From Rotaria macrura (lineage: Eukaryota > Rotifera > Eurotatoria > Philodinida > Philodinidae), in the NCBI GenBank assembly GCA_900239685.1, contig OENT01000551.1, positions 1 through 64,000 on the forward strand: a stretch of DNA of 64,000 nucleotides, written 5' to 3'. Positions within the stretch are counted from its first letter, which is position 1. Each line of letters opens with the position of its first letter. A program made the translations under genes and the position numbers. Below are positions 33,995 to 46,053 of this stretch, in pieces. Under the pieces are notes generated by a model. It did no database searches and had not been told where the DNA came from. It saw only the letters and a program-made list of their open reading frames with translations.

Positions 33995-36900
33995 CTATAT
34001 GATTTTGTTTTAATCAAAACTCAAAATTTTATAATGGAAGAGTGTGATTCACATGCAGTGTTCAAGGATCATTCTCTTGCCTTCGCTAGAACTCGAGCAG
34101 GTGAATTTTTAGCAGCTCTTCGTGCTAGTGTTTTATACAGAGGAATACGCCCTGTCGGAGTGCGCATGTTAAACTGTGAATCCTACATTTAGAGAGCTGA
34201 TATAAAAGATAGTGTGATATGTCAATGAGACATGAGTGTTAGGCAAATAAGAATTCAAGAGAAAGTATAGAATGAAGTTAGAACCATGGAAGCAGTATTG
34301 AATTAGTAAAATTATGTTTTGGGTACTTTCGAAAGAAAACTTGAGTGACTATTAGACTTGTGAAGATTGCTCTACTTCTGTGAAAGATGATTTAACTTTA
34401 TGCTTTCGTTTATTACTCCAGTATTACATCAATAGTTTTCAATATGTTTCTAGAACTGTTTTGATTTATATGATTTTTCTTGTTAGTTTTCGTATCAATT
34501 GTGAAGTCTGCCGGACAGTTTTTTAGCAGAAATGTCGTTTTGCATGAATATATCTACAAGAAAAGGTAAACTATGAATAACCTCTGTGGTGGTTGCAATC
34601 GACAATATACATTACTTAAATTGAAGAAACATAGATATATCAGCAGCAGAATGATTTAGTTCTCCCGTAATATCCATGTTAAAAAGCAAAAATGTTTCCT
34701 CTTATAGATCCGTGATCAATATTCTGGGTATATCAGTAGATATACCCACAGGACAAACCCAAAGAGGAGTTCGCTGAATCAGAATTAGTTGTGACGAGTA
34801 TCGAAGGAACGGCATTATGTAATTCTGTTGCCTTAAATATGTCTATGTGAACAATGAAATAGATGTATATATATGCATGGAAAAACGAATGTGTCTGATG
34901 GTCGATATCTCTACTCTCTTGGGTAGGAAATACTTTCTGTTCAAGACTGAACTTATCTATGAGTGTAACAATATGTGTATGTTTGCAGCTCTACTTCTAA
35001 AATAATGAGTCATATGTCGATGTATCCACACAAATAATTCTCCGACACTGTTGTCAATTGGAAAGTACTGTATTCGTCTACTTCTCGGTGGTTCCTTTGT
35101 ACTTCCTCGTACTTTTATGTACTCCCAAGTCTCCGATCGTAGTTGTCAATTTTCTTTTGTTTATAGAGCCTTGTAGCAACAAAACATAAATAAAAGTCAC
35201 CGACAAAAACGAAAGAAACTATTACCCATTTCAAAAAAGGAGGCGGGTATCCACCCACCTTCTTTTCTGACATGGGTAATAGTACGTGGGAGACATCACA
35301 GAAGCGTGCGAGAGAATGAGACAAACAAAAACGAAAGGATTGCTGCATATACAGTATTTATATAATATGGCAAGCGTTCGTGATATCTATGGAAAAAAGC
35401 ATTATTTTATCGCTCTGTTTAGTGTCAGTTGAACCAATCATCAGAATTATTAATTAAGCACACCAGTGGAAACATGTCTGATTATATATGATTAATTTTG
35501 ATTCCTAATCAAATTCTTTTTGATTTGGAAGATTTCAACCGATTGTAATTTTGATTTCATTGCGCAATAGTCCGATGATAATCTGATCTAATCTGACATT
35601 TTTCATTGGGGTGTCATGCGTAGTTTGAATTCTTCTCGATACCAACACAATGTATCTGAATTTAAGTTTCGTTTTCTATTGTATTTTAACTAAACCTGTA
35701 TGATTCAATGAGAACTACAAAATGACCTGTTTTTTATTTCGATTCAGGTTTATCATTCCGAAACAAAATAAACGATTTTTAAAGAATTAGTTCTACGTTT
35801 GGAATAAGTATGCTAATTCGAATGATTTGAAAGTTTCTCTTGTGTTGGAGCAGCTCATACTGTAACTGTATAAGTTGATTTGCTGACTAAGCATTCGTTT
35901 ATAGATTCAAGTGCTGAATACGAGATTTTTCAGGACCAATACTTTTTAGAGCTGGTATTGGACTCGTTAGTCTCTATTTGAGTCTTGCAATGGAAGATGT
36001 GAAATAGATTGGCTTCTTATCTATTCCGCGGATTCCTAATAAATAGCAAGAGAATGCGATGTTGGAAGCAGTGAGAATAATAAGAGTGTACAGACAGAGA
36101 TAATTACTGTAATAATCATATCAACTAGCTAAAGACTTTCTTTTGTTGATCAATGTGTGACCTTTCAACTAATCTCTGACATAATGAATATTAATGACTC
36201 AGCAGGTATTTATATAATACACACTTCTGACTGATGAATCACTCTTTTCCATCAAATCTACCATAACGCGTCTGATAGTGACTTCAGCAGTCAATTGAAA
36301 GCATATATAATCACCAGCAAGTAAAATTATTCAACCACTTCATTGAATCCTTAAATTAGGTAAACAGCTTCTCCTCCTCCTTATGATTAGAAAAGCTAAA
36401 CAGTTAGCATGCTGACTATTGGTCAATGAAAACGATCCTTTATCAAATGATGGTTGATCGGGTATCATGGACCAAGCTCCACAAGATCAAGAAGCAATTC
36501 TTCTTCTCCTTTTATTCGTTATCATTGTCTTTGTATTGGAAAAACTATTTTTTTCAGAACGAACAATACTCTTTCGTACCTGTATGGTCATACTCTTGGG
36601 TGTTCGCTTGTTACTTCGTAGCAGTGATTGATATTGGCCAATTCATCATGGTCCAATCCAAGTTCAAATATAGTTTTTCGTCACTCAAAATTCTTTTTCA
36701 GATATCAGCCTCATTTTCAGTGAATTTAAGCGAAACGTATCAATACTCGAAATTAAAAAATCATTATCTCATCTGGCATTGTTTTTTTGTCTCACGTAAA
36801 GCTCGAAATGTATCAACTTTTAGTGACCCAACACGACCGAAGTTGAATACTCCTTTGTAATCCTCAGCACTCCTAAAATGGGGGGTACGTTGTTCTTCCC

Positions 36901-37176
36901 GTGACAAAAGCAAAATGAAGTCATTTTGGAAAATATTTCGTTTTTCGTTCCTTTTAAAAGGAACTCATAGTGAAAAGACGAATCACTTGTAGAAAATGAT
37001 TTGAAATGCTTTATTCACACTCGAGTGATTTATAATAGCATAAAAAAGAATGATATTCTTATTCGATCTGATGGATTTGAATAAAGAAGAGTGAAGCATA
37101 GAAATCAATGATGGAAAAAATGATGTTTCGAGGATAGTAAAATCTAGATCTCAAAAGATAATGCGTAACAGTTTAC
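33995..37176. other. 3.2-kb space between F-box exon and LRR array
   Basis: If the F-box exon belongs to the LRR gene this is its first intron, far longer than the others. It holds no obvious transposon ends. On the minus strand 36760-36866, a protein-like frame (SAEDYKGVFNFGRVGSLKVD) follows an acceptor, but its phase does not fit the F-box donor. The plus frames 33938-34192 and 36426-36860 have no recognised domain. Confidence 0.4.
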
Positions 37177-37329
37177 CTGGTACCGAGGATAGGTGTTGAT
37201 AACTTCATTAAGACGTGTACAAACATTGCGACATGATAGAAGAATGGTTAATCGATCAAGTTCGTCCAATATTCGATAGATTAAATCGACGGGTAACGTA
37301 TGCATCGACGAAGCAACATTGCCCGACAT
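37177..37329 (-). CDS. F-box exon, probable first exon of the LRR gene
   Basis: An ATG at 37329 opens 51 codons that end at a clean donor, CAG|GTAAAC, in phase 0. Residues 9-45 match an F-box: LPVDLIYRILDELDRLTILL, then CRNVCTRLNEV. F-box proteins bind Skp1 and bring substrates to SCF ubiquitin ligases, with LRRs as the usual substrate-binding part. The LRR array 3.2 kb downstream on the same strand begins with a phase-0 acceptor, so the two can be joined in frame. The exon is F-box by sequence; the join to the LRRs is inference. Confidence 0.65.
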
Positions 37330-38250
37330 TTTCGTGTTGTATTTGTACTACACGTGGCTTTTGATGAAATGTATACTCTTTGCAAGAGTATGTTATTCTT
37401 CTTCGGACATTTTTGTAATGGTGTGAAAAACTATGAAATAGCGATAAATAGTCACATGAGAAGAGGACTAGTTTTGCACTCGTAGATCAATCGTTGAAAA
37501 AGACAGAAAAATTCACGACGAATAAATAGTTTGGAGAGAACGAATAAAACGTTATCGAAAGTAAACAAGCATATATTCAATAATAAACCATATCGACACC
37601 GATATTAATAAGAAGTGACATTATTTCAGAAGCATTTTCGGTGCATTTATTTTGCTGACATTTACAAAAAAAAGTATCCTATCTTTTACATATCAACCAG
37701 TTTGAGCTTTTCGACCTCACAAACAGTTTATAAAATTTGCATTTAGAGTTTGTGTATCTTCAAGGGTGTTGGGTGCGGTGGATACGATTGCTGACCAAAA
37801 GAACACCCACAAATAGACTAGCTTTTTGGGAGAGTAAAAACAAAAGAAATGGAAAAAGATTAATTCGTTCCTTATATGACATGGAACGTGCCATAAATTT
37901 TTCATCTTTTCGTTTGCCTTGTCCTACTTAATATAACTGTTGTTATTCATCTATGAGAAAACAAAATGTTCGTTCTCTCCTCCTCTTATTTCTTTCAAGG
38001 ATTGACGTCAAGGTTTAGATATTTTCGAAAACCATGACAATAGATAGAATCATTAGTAAACAAAATTTCTTTCTGTTACTTATGTCGAACTCATCTCAAT
38101 CACTTCTGTCATTGCATAAATTTGTCTCGTTTTTTAGATGTGAGAAAAATCCCACTTCAGTCATTGGTCAAACCAATTAATCTAACTCTGTGTCGACTAA
38201 CTTTCATTCGACGAAACTTTGTAGAGTTGTACTAATCTCAACTCACATTT
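37330..38250. other. No gene recognised
   Basis: Upstream flank of the F-box exon. Short frames on both strands at 37717-37931 oppose each other and show no domain. Confidence 0.4.
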
Positions 38251-38895
38251 TACTTATTTAACTATTTTGAAAATCTTCGATTTTCGAAGATAAAGAATGT
38301 TTCACACCAATGTTTCTGTTCACTTCTTCCTAATCTTCATCTACTATACCAACTTTCAAAGTTTGCTATTCTCGGTTACTATGCAAATTCTGAAGATGAT
38401 CAATTAGTATTTGAACAAATATTTTCGAATCGTATTCGCACTCTGAGATCAGTTATGTTCGATTTTATTTTACTATTATTCACTATCAAATATTGATTGT
38501 TTAACACTAAGCTCTTATGTAGGCAATGTTCATTGTTTCTTAGAACGAACACCGATATCAATATAAATAATGAAGACATGACAAACATCAACAGAAACAT
38601 GTTCTAACATATTTTATCGATATTATCTTATCGAAAAGTAAATTTTTCAGGTTCCATAGACTTTTATAATATTGATACTGTGATAGAATTATTTGAACTG
38701 AGTAGTTCGTCATTGTCTCAACTTCATCATTTAATTATCAAAGGTGACGTAAATGAAACATTTTTCGATGGACACTAATAGGAACAAATAATTTAACGTT
38801 ATTTACCATCATTAGAATGTTTTCAATTTAATTTCAATATGATAAATGACAATAATGGGAAGTATGTGGCACGTATCAAATGATGGCGTGAAAAC
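38250..38895 (+). pseudogene. Degenerate F-box/LRR-like relic
   Basis: Three protein-like pieces in different frames, in order: FAILGYYANSEDDQLVFEQI (about 38366-38425), FYNIDTVIELFELSSSSLSQ then LHHLIIKGDVNETFFDG (about 38663-38780), and YLPSLECFQFNFNMINDNNG (about 38801-38860). Stops and frame changes separate them. The style resembles the C-terminal, leucine-rich halves of F-box-like proteins that are abundant in bdelloids; that attribution is from memory and weak. Confidence 0.3.
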
Positions 38896-41800
38896 CAAAG
38901 TGGTACAGTGGAAGTCCTAATGAAGACTAGCATCACTAAGTAGAAAGCTGACCGATGGTACACATTCTAACTGAGTTGACTCTTATATCTGGACTAGTTT
39001 TTATGCGTAGACGCGAATATTCATGACTCGAGCTATTGAGAAAAGATGGAAAAACAACTTTTTACTCTTTTCTTTGGTCATAGTTTATCTAAATAGTTTA
39101 CGTTTTTATTTGCTACTCCACAGCATATCACATAGGTAAATTGGTAACATTTGATTTCGATCATAGGAATTATCGTGAACGAATAATAACTCCAATTATA
39201 TAAACATAAAATACAAGAATTAGTTTTGTGTGTTAACTCATATGCAGATTCCGGCAGCAGACTTCATATTTACTACTATTTTCTAAAGTGATAAAATTAT
39301 GCCTCAATACTAATGTAGAGTTGCAGAACATCGTAGAACCACCATCGAACACATTAAATCTAGACAACGTACAACAACTTGGGGTAGTTTATCCAGTTAC
39401 AGCTGAGTTCCATGGAATCAATTGGAATTCAGGAGTAATAGTGGCCTGGTATAAGCAGCTGCGGGTGTGAGGTTGCATCTGCGTGAATGTACCTGTTCCT
39501 TCAATGGTCACTCTCATCCGCACTCAAAACCAGTACCACAACAGCACACCGACACTTCGACCAAGGTCGTATACATACGGTTTGAAAATTTCAGCAGAAA
39601 CGAAATTCTTTGGGTTCGTTTGAGTTTATTCTTCGAGTGTTTCGTTTCTTCTTCTATCTCATAGCACTCCTATTATATAGTTGTAGCAAGAGAAAGTATT
39701 TTAATCAAGAAAGTTAATACTTTTCAGGTTGTAACTGATCCTGACGCTGCATATTTTCTCTTTTATATATAAAAACCGGTGAAAAAAGGATTAACATTGC
39801 TTCGATTTTACTTAAAACTCGATTAGATTCTCCATAATAAGAAATTTTCATTGGAAGTGAGCATTTCACTATTTCAGTAATAGGAAGGATCATAAAGAAA
39901 AAAATTTGAGTATAGATTCTCAGAATGGATTACTAACATCCAAACTAATACTTTTATATGAATTATCTGCAACTGCAAAGAAAACCAAGACAAATACTAG
40001 ATACGAAGCATACTTTCTGTGACGTACCCAGGACCTGTGTGCATACAGCACTATTCAAGCTGACAACGGTGCATTTTTATTTTATAAAAATCATTTTTTC
40101 ATCAAATCGACCGTAATGAACGTGATGGATCCTTAAATAAAATCATATTTGTTCTAGCGGATACGTACTGTTTCAATAATTCTGATTCTAGAAGTCATTG
40201 ATCGAATTGTAGATGATGACTCTTGATCATGTAAATAGTTAACGTAACAAAGCTAGCTGATCAGATTCTCAAACCAAGTAGCAACGCTATAAACCAAGAT
40301 AGTTATTCAGAACAGCATGCACACATTCATACGATGATGTCTGCATGCATAGTCAAACGTTTTCTGTTTTTCATACTCTTAAAAATTCACATGCAACTTA
40401 TGATTGAATCGGTTCTATTAATATAAAAGCGGTTGTTTTTGCAACCATATTATTTTACCCTAGTAGAGGTCCAATACTATGTGTAATCGATTTATTTTTG
40501 TCTATAACCCATCAGACGTAACCAAAAAATTTCATTAACAATAGTGTTGATTGAAATCAATATTCGTCTATTGAATATGAGCCATGTGGTTTCGCTTATT
40601 TATAAGCAAGTTTTGTCTCACATCAGCATTGATTGATCTATCTAGTAAGGATGCCATACAGAGAACATTGAACGAAAAAAACGGTTTCATGAGTTTTGAT
40701 TCTGAAATAACTAGTAGACTAATTGCCGATAAAGAGTTGCGACATTTAATAAAATGTTCGACGTACATACACTTAAAGATTTCGTTGGAACTCATCGAGT
40801 CATTCATAATTCGTATTCATGTTGAACTTACAAGAAATCTTGATTCGACAAATATTCGAGAAAAATCATTGCAGTTGTTCGATCACCCGTGAGCTTATGA
40901 GTTATAGTTTATATGATAGAAACCAACAAATCAATCTAGCAATAGTATACTTAACCTTACTAGTGTTTCTTCGAAGTTGAACCGTGGGTTTGAATGAAAT
41001 AAAGAACACATCCTCACTCTATACAAGAATGCCTCACTTTGGCTTGCATGAAATTTCGTTCTACATAGTTTGTCTTTTTATCTTTTTTCTATACTGGGGA
41101 CCGAAATTTTAAAAACGATAAAACAACAATAAAATACTGTGTGAATAGAATTCTTCTTCCGAAACGCTCGTTCAGAATTTAAAACGATGCCCAAATAAGT
41201 TTCATTTCAGAATCTGTCCACCGATATAGATGCACATGTTGATAAACAGAATTAATGACTCGTAACAGACGCTTGTAGTATTCACTTAATGTTCAATATA
41301 AAAAGATTCATACGTATTCGAAAACGAGCAATGAATATTATTGGAATACAATAAGCTTAGCGGTAATAAGGATAAATATATGAAGACAAATACTAAAAAA
41401 CTACTAAGTTGAGCAAAGCATCTTCCACTGTTAATTAATTTGACGATATCTCAAGATTGCTTCAAGGAGCTAATGAGATGATGAGGAATAGGAAAGGACT
41501 TAGACGTATGGGTATTTTTATACAGGGATGCCTCAATACATCGATCTACGGCTCTCTCGTGATTTCATGACTCTTCGAAGAAAAACAAACGTGTGCGTTC
41601 AGAATTATATTTCTCATACTCACACGAGAATGTATCTGGAAAGATAAATTGACATGCATGAATGTATACAATACTGTAGACACCATCTTTTCAGTATCGT
41701 GAAATCGTGGACCTTTTCTTCGTCAGGAACTATTAGATGACAATTGATCTATCTGTTTCTGTTTGATCATTCATTATTCCCGTTAATAGATCGATTAGTA

Positions 41801-44700
41801 TCTCGTTCTTTTGTGTCTAACTGATAAGTGTAGAAAGCCGATGTGACAACAATAATATATTAGAGTTCGTATCAGTACAGCGAGAAAATGATATAAGACA
41901 AGGAAAAAAGAGAAATAATATGGCAATACAATTGTAATCTTTATATGAAATAGTGAAGAACATCTTACTACACAATAATCGTTTTTATTCTTGTGGACTC
42001 TTCAAAAAGATTATGTACAACAGTCGTGGCTTTAATTTTATAAAATTGCGAAAAACAATTTTATCAAAATATAGTTCCTTGTAATTAACTGGCATGTTTG
42101 AAATGTTTCTGGTTAATTCATATAAAAGTTACAAATGTATGTTACCAGTGTTTCTGTTGATATATCATTGATGAATTTGCAACGAATAACAGTGTTTGAA
42201 TGAGGAGATCGAAGAGAAATAGGAGTCAATATTCTCTGCCATTAATTTTACATTCTACGTTCATATTGAGTTTGTCTGGGAAGCGAATTCACCTTTACTT
42301 ATGTAAATTCCTCTAGTGACTGCTGAAATAATATTATCTTCCTTAGTAAGCAATGAATTGAAAAATATTATCAGAGTCAAAACTGACCCCATGACTTATG
42401 TGATCTCTAAAACATTCAATCTAATTAAAATCTACGCCACTATCGATGGTTATGTTAGGTTATATTTATTTCGAAAAATTAGTAGGAACTAGTGTAAGTT
42501 TCTAATAAATTATGATTGTCATCGTATAAATTGACGATGATCATGAATGTAGATGCCTTTTCAGTGGCAAAAACATTGAAAAAATTTTATGAACTGAATA
42601 CGAAAACATTCTGGTAGAAAAGCTTTACGGCAATATATCATTTTTAAACATTCATACAAGTGTTTCCTACTCACAAAATAGTGCAGTTTTGTATACATTA
42701 ATGAACGTATCGCTAATTTTGACTTTTATATAAATTTCGATGAAAATCGACAAAACTGCTGCACAATTCCAATTGTGGAAAAAATTTACATAACAACTAT
42801 CTGATTGTATTTGCCTCGGAAAGCTCTTGCATTTGTTTGAATTTTTCTCTCATTTACTCAAAGAGTCCCGTCTCCTGTTCTGACCTCTTCACTTTTTCAT
42901 TATTAGTAGATCTTCATGATGTAAAATCTTGATCAATTTCAAAAAAGTTAATTGACTTTGCAATATGTGAAAATGAATAAATAATAACATCGGATCAATG
43001 AGTTTACCTTCGATATAAATAGATTGAAGTATGAAAGAAGTTTTTATATCATGACGCGGATTGCTTACATAAGTAGATTGTTCATCATGAAATAGAATAA
43101 TGACTTCATATATGAGTATGAATAATATGAAATAAAATAAAAATACTAAACACAAAGATCCCAGTGTTTTCTTTGCATATATATATATATATATTCAATA
43201 TAAACACGACACATTCTCAATATAGCCAGTAAATGCCCACTCTAATAGACTAATTTCAACTTGAATCATGTATCCATCTCTATAGAAAGTAGACACTACT
43301 TGTCAAAATTGAATGAGCGATATAATACATGTATGTCGTACCTCACATCAGACAAACTCATATTTGCATCTAAAAACAATACATTTATCTTCTTCCAGTG
43401 TACTCTGCGTAGAATATCTAATTGAGCTTAACTCATAACCACTTTCTTGTTGACAGAGAGGGACTTTTGAAACTTCTTCTACCGACATAGACATAAAAAA
43501 TACCCCATTTTCGGTTTGAATTGAATATAAAGTTAAGAAGAATATTCGATATACTTTTGTCTCATCACTACTATATAGAATATCTGTAAGTGATACAATC
43601 CATTTTGAATTCATTGGGTTTTGAGTTATCTGATGTCAAGAGATCAATAAAACCAATCGTTATTTATATAAAAAAAATGTAAACTATATTAAATCGGATA
43701 TCCAAAATTTACTTTTGATTAGTAACTTTCATTTTAACTCATGTATTGTTGAACTCTACGGTTAGTTATTTATTATGAAGAATCGGCAATAAATATTGAA
43801 AGTTAAACGAAGGGATTTATCGATTGATACATTCGATCTCTATTGGAGATCATTCGTTTTACGATCTGAAGTTCGATGTTCATTTGCTGAATTTCTAAAT
43901 CATATCGAACGATCGTTGGTGTGGCCTCGTATTCTGAGTCGGACCCTCACACTTTCTTCAATATGGAAAACTCACTATTCAGTTTTGAATGAGTCAGAGT
44001 GGTTCAGGATGTTGGTGTTATGGTATTCTAACCTAAGTACACAACCTAAAGACAGTAATTTTGAAATTTTTCAATATGGTTGATGCTTTACTGCGTTTTT
44101 CTTCGTAATAATCGGCAATATTCGTTGGCGAAACAAGAAAATCATTATACTAGAGTAAAATTTCATTCAATAAAGACAGCCTTTTCTACTTTCACCAATG
44201 AATATGAATAGCACAAATATACAGTAACGACTTCGATGAATATACATCTGACAATACAAACAAAATAACACGTCGAGAGTTTGGTTCTTTTCAAAGTTTA
44301 AAACACATCAGACACCTACACTCACTAGACAGTGTATAAACACATTTCAACCGAATCTGAACAAAAATGGATCAATCTATGATTTAATATTGCCGTTGCG
44401 CTCTCATCTTTTAGAATTTATTTCCTAGTTCTGTCTTATTAGATAAACTATTGAAGTTTATACAAAATAATTCTTCGATTATACGTGATTTTTCAGGTAT
44501 TTGTTTTTTGATCATACGCAATGAGCTGTTCTCACATTTCTGATTGCACGAATGATCATTTGACAATGAACCTCTTTTTCTTCCAATCATTTAGATGTTC
44601 ATAATATAGTCAAGAAATAAATTGATCTTTGTGTGTTAATTGTTCAATTGCGTCACGGTCACTCCTTTGTTTCGGTTGATTGATGTACGATCACTGCCTG
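38896..44700. other. 5.8 kb with no convincing gene
   Basis: Open frames at 39288-39470, 40584-40892 (ATG start, 102 codons, with an open antisense frame), 42889-43155, 43348-43614 and 43796-44083 lack recognisable motifs and splice partners. An (AT)n microsatellite occurs at about 43170-43192. Nothing else stands out. Confidence 0.4.
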
Positions 44701-44701
44701 C

Positions 44702-44709
44702 TATATAAG
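44702..44709 (+). promoter_or_regulatory. TATA box of the p300/CBP-like gene
   Basis: TATATAAGG, with a plausible leader from about 44735. The leader is followed by a donor AAC|GTAAGT at 44793/44794, an acceptor TTTTCTAG at 44920, a second donor near 44970 and a final acceptor CTTCTAG at 45206, eight bases before the ATG. The intact-looking promoter and leader introns suggest the locus was transcribed recently. Confidence 0.55.
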
Positions 44710-45213
44710 GACGTGCAAACAAGTGTAATGCACCACTTCACATAATACTCTCTAAGAGCATCACAACTGTCCTACTCAAAAAAAACTTTTAACGTAAGTT
44801 GAAAATGGAACCATATAATGATATAGCTCTAGTTGTACTTAGCTCTTGTATTATTGTATGACGTCTGAAATAGTTGTTCAAATATACAATTACACTAAAG
44901 AATAAATTTTTCTTTTCTAGATAGTGTTAAACTTATCGATATCAACTTCGCCAAAGAGCATTTCAAAAAGTAAAATTTTCTTCAAAAAGATTTAACAAGA
45001 CATGCGCACCAGAAAATGAGATCATTTCATTTTCTAATAGCTTTTAATTTCCACTCATAGACATTCCTAGCGTTTGTTTTACATTGTTCTATATCGTTCT
45101 ATCGAACGATATTAACACACATCATTGTCTAAACTTGACTATGGATTGAAACTAAAAATCTCTACATTAAACGTATATAGTAATTTCTTTCAATTTACGC
45201 TTCTAGATTTTCA

Positions 45214-46053
45214 ATGTTCAAAAACGAAATAACTCACGATAATTCTTCACATTGTCCAACAATGGAACAAATCGATGCATCAAGTAAACAATTACCTAAA
45301 CATCCCGTACAATTTACATCTGAAGATTTACGGACACATCTTGAACCAATTATTCAAAAAATGATTGTTTGCGAAGATTCCGATCCATTTCGTCAACCTG
45401 TTGATCCGGTTGTACTTAATATACTTGATTATCCAACCATAGTTAAACATCCAATGGATCTATCAACGATGCAAAATAAATTATTAAATGAAGAATATAA
45501 AACTCCATTAGAATTCTGTGATGATACATGGCTTATGTTCAATAATGCATGGATTTATAATAAAAATTCATCACACATCTATACACAGTGTACAAAACTT
45601 GCGAAACTATTTGTTGAATCCATTAATCCTGTTTTACAAGCATTAGGTTATTGCTGTGGTGATCAATATGTATATTTACCAAAAGTTATGATTTGTTATG
45701 GAAACAAAAAATCTTGCAAAATCGAACGTGGTGTTAATTATTATTATTATATCAATCATGAACCATCAAAATTTGATCTATCCAATGATATATATACATT
45801 TTGTGTTACATGTTTTAATTCAATTAAAAGTGAATCAATATTTGTCGATGATAATCCAACTAAAACATCAGTTGAAATACCAAAAAGTTTATTTCTATTG
45901 ACTTCAAATGATAAACTAGAATCTGAAATAATGATTAATTGCATTATATGTACACGTCGTTGGCATCAAGTATGTGCATTACATGTCGATTCAATCTGGC
46001 CTGAAAGCTTTATATGTCATACATGTATAAGTGAATATAATATAAAACGTTAA
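45214..46053 (+). CDS. Surviving bromodomain-RING/PHD open frame
   Basis: This 279-codon frame runs from the ATG after the last leader intron to the TAA at 46053. If transcribed it would give a chromatin reader: a bromodomain at about residues 30-145 (core LDYPTIVKHPMDLSTMQNKL, then NAWIYNKNSS and LGYCCG), a RING-like part and a PHD finger, without any acetyltransferase domain. Whether it is translated as a product or is just the 5' part of a dying gene cannot be told from sequence. Confidence 0.5.
   Translation: MFKNEITHDNSSHCPTMEQIDASSKQLPKHPVQFTSEDLRTHLEPIIQKMIVCEDSDPFRQPVDPVVLNILDYPTIVKHPMDLSTMQNKLLNEEYKTPLEFCDDTWLMFNNAWIYNKNSSHIYTQCTKLAKLFVESINPVLQALGYCCGDQYVYLPKVMICYGNKKSCKIERGVNYYYYINHEPSKFDLSNDIYTFCVTCFNSIKSESIFVDDNPTKTSVEIPKSLFLLTSNDKLESEIMINCIICTRRWHQVCALHVDSIWPESFICHTCISEYNIKR

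Noticed and set aside
34010..34192. Plus-strand coding exon (FARTRAGEFLAALRASVLYR)
   Set aside because: Alanine/arginine-rich frame looks protein-like, but it has no splice partners or known motif and lies in the probable intron of a minus-strand gene.
36757..36866. Additional exon between the F-box and LRR exons on the minus strand
   Set aside because: An acceptor and a protein-like frame exist, but the phase does not fit the F-box donor and the frame runs into a stop without a usable donor.
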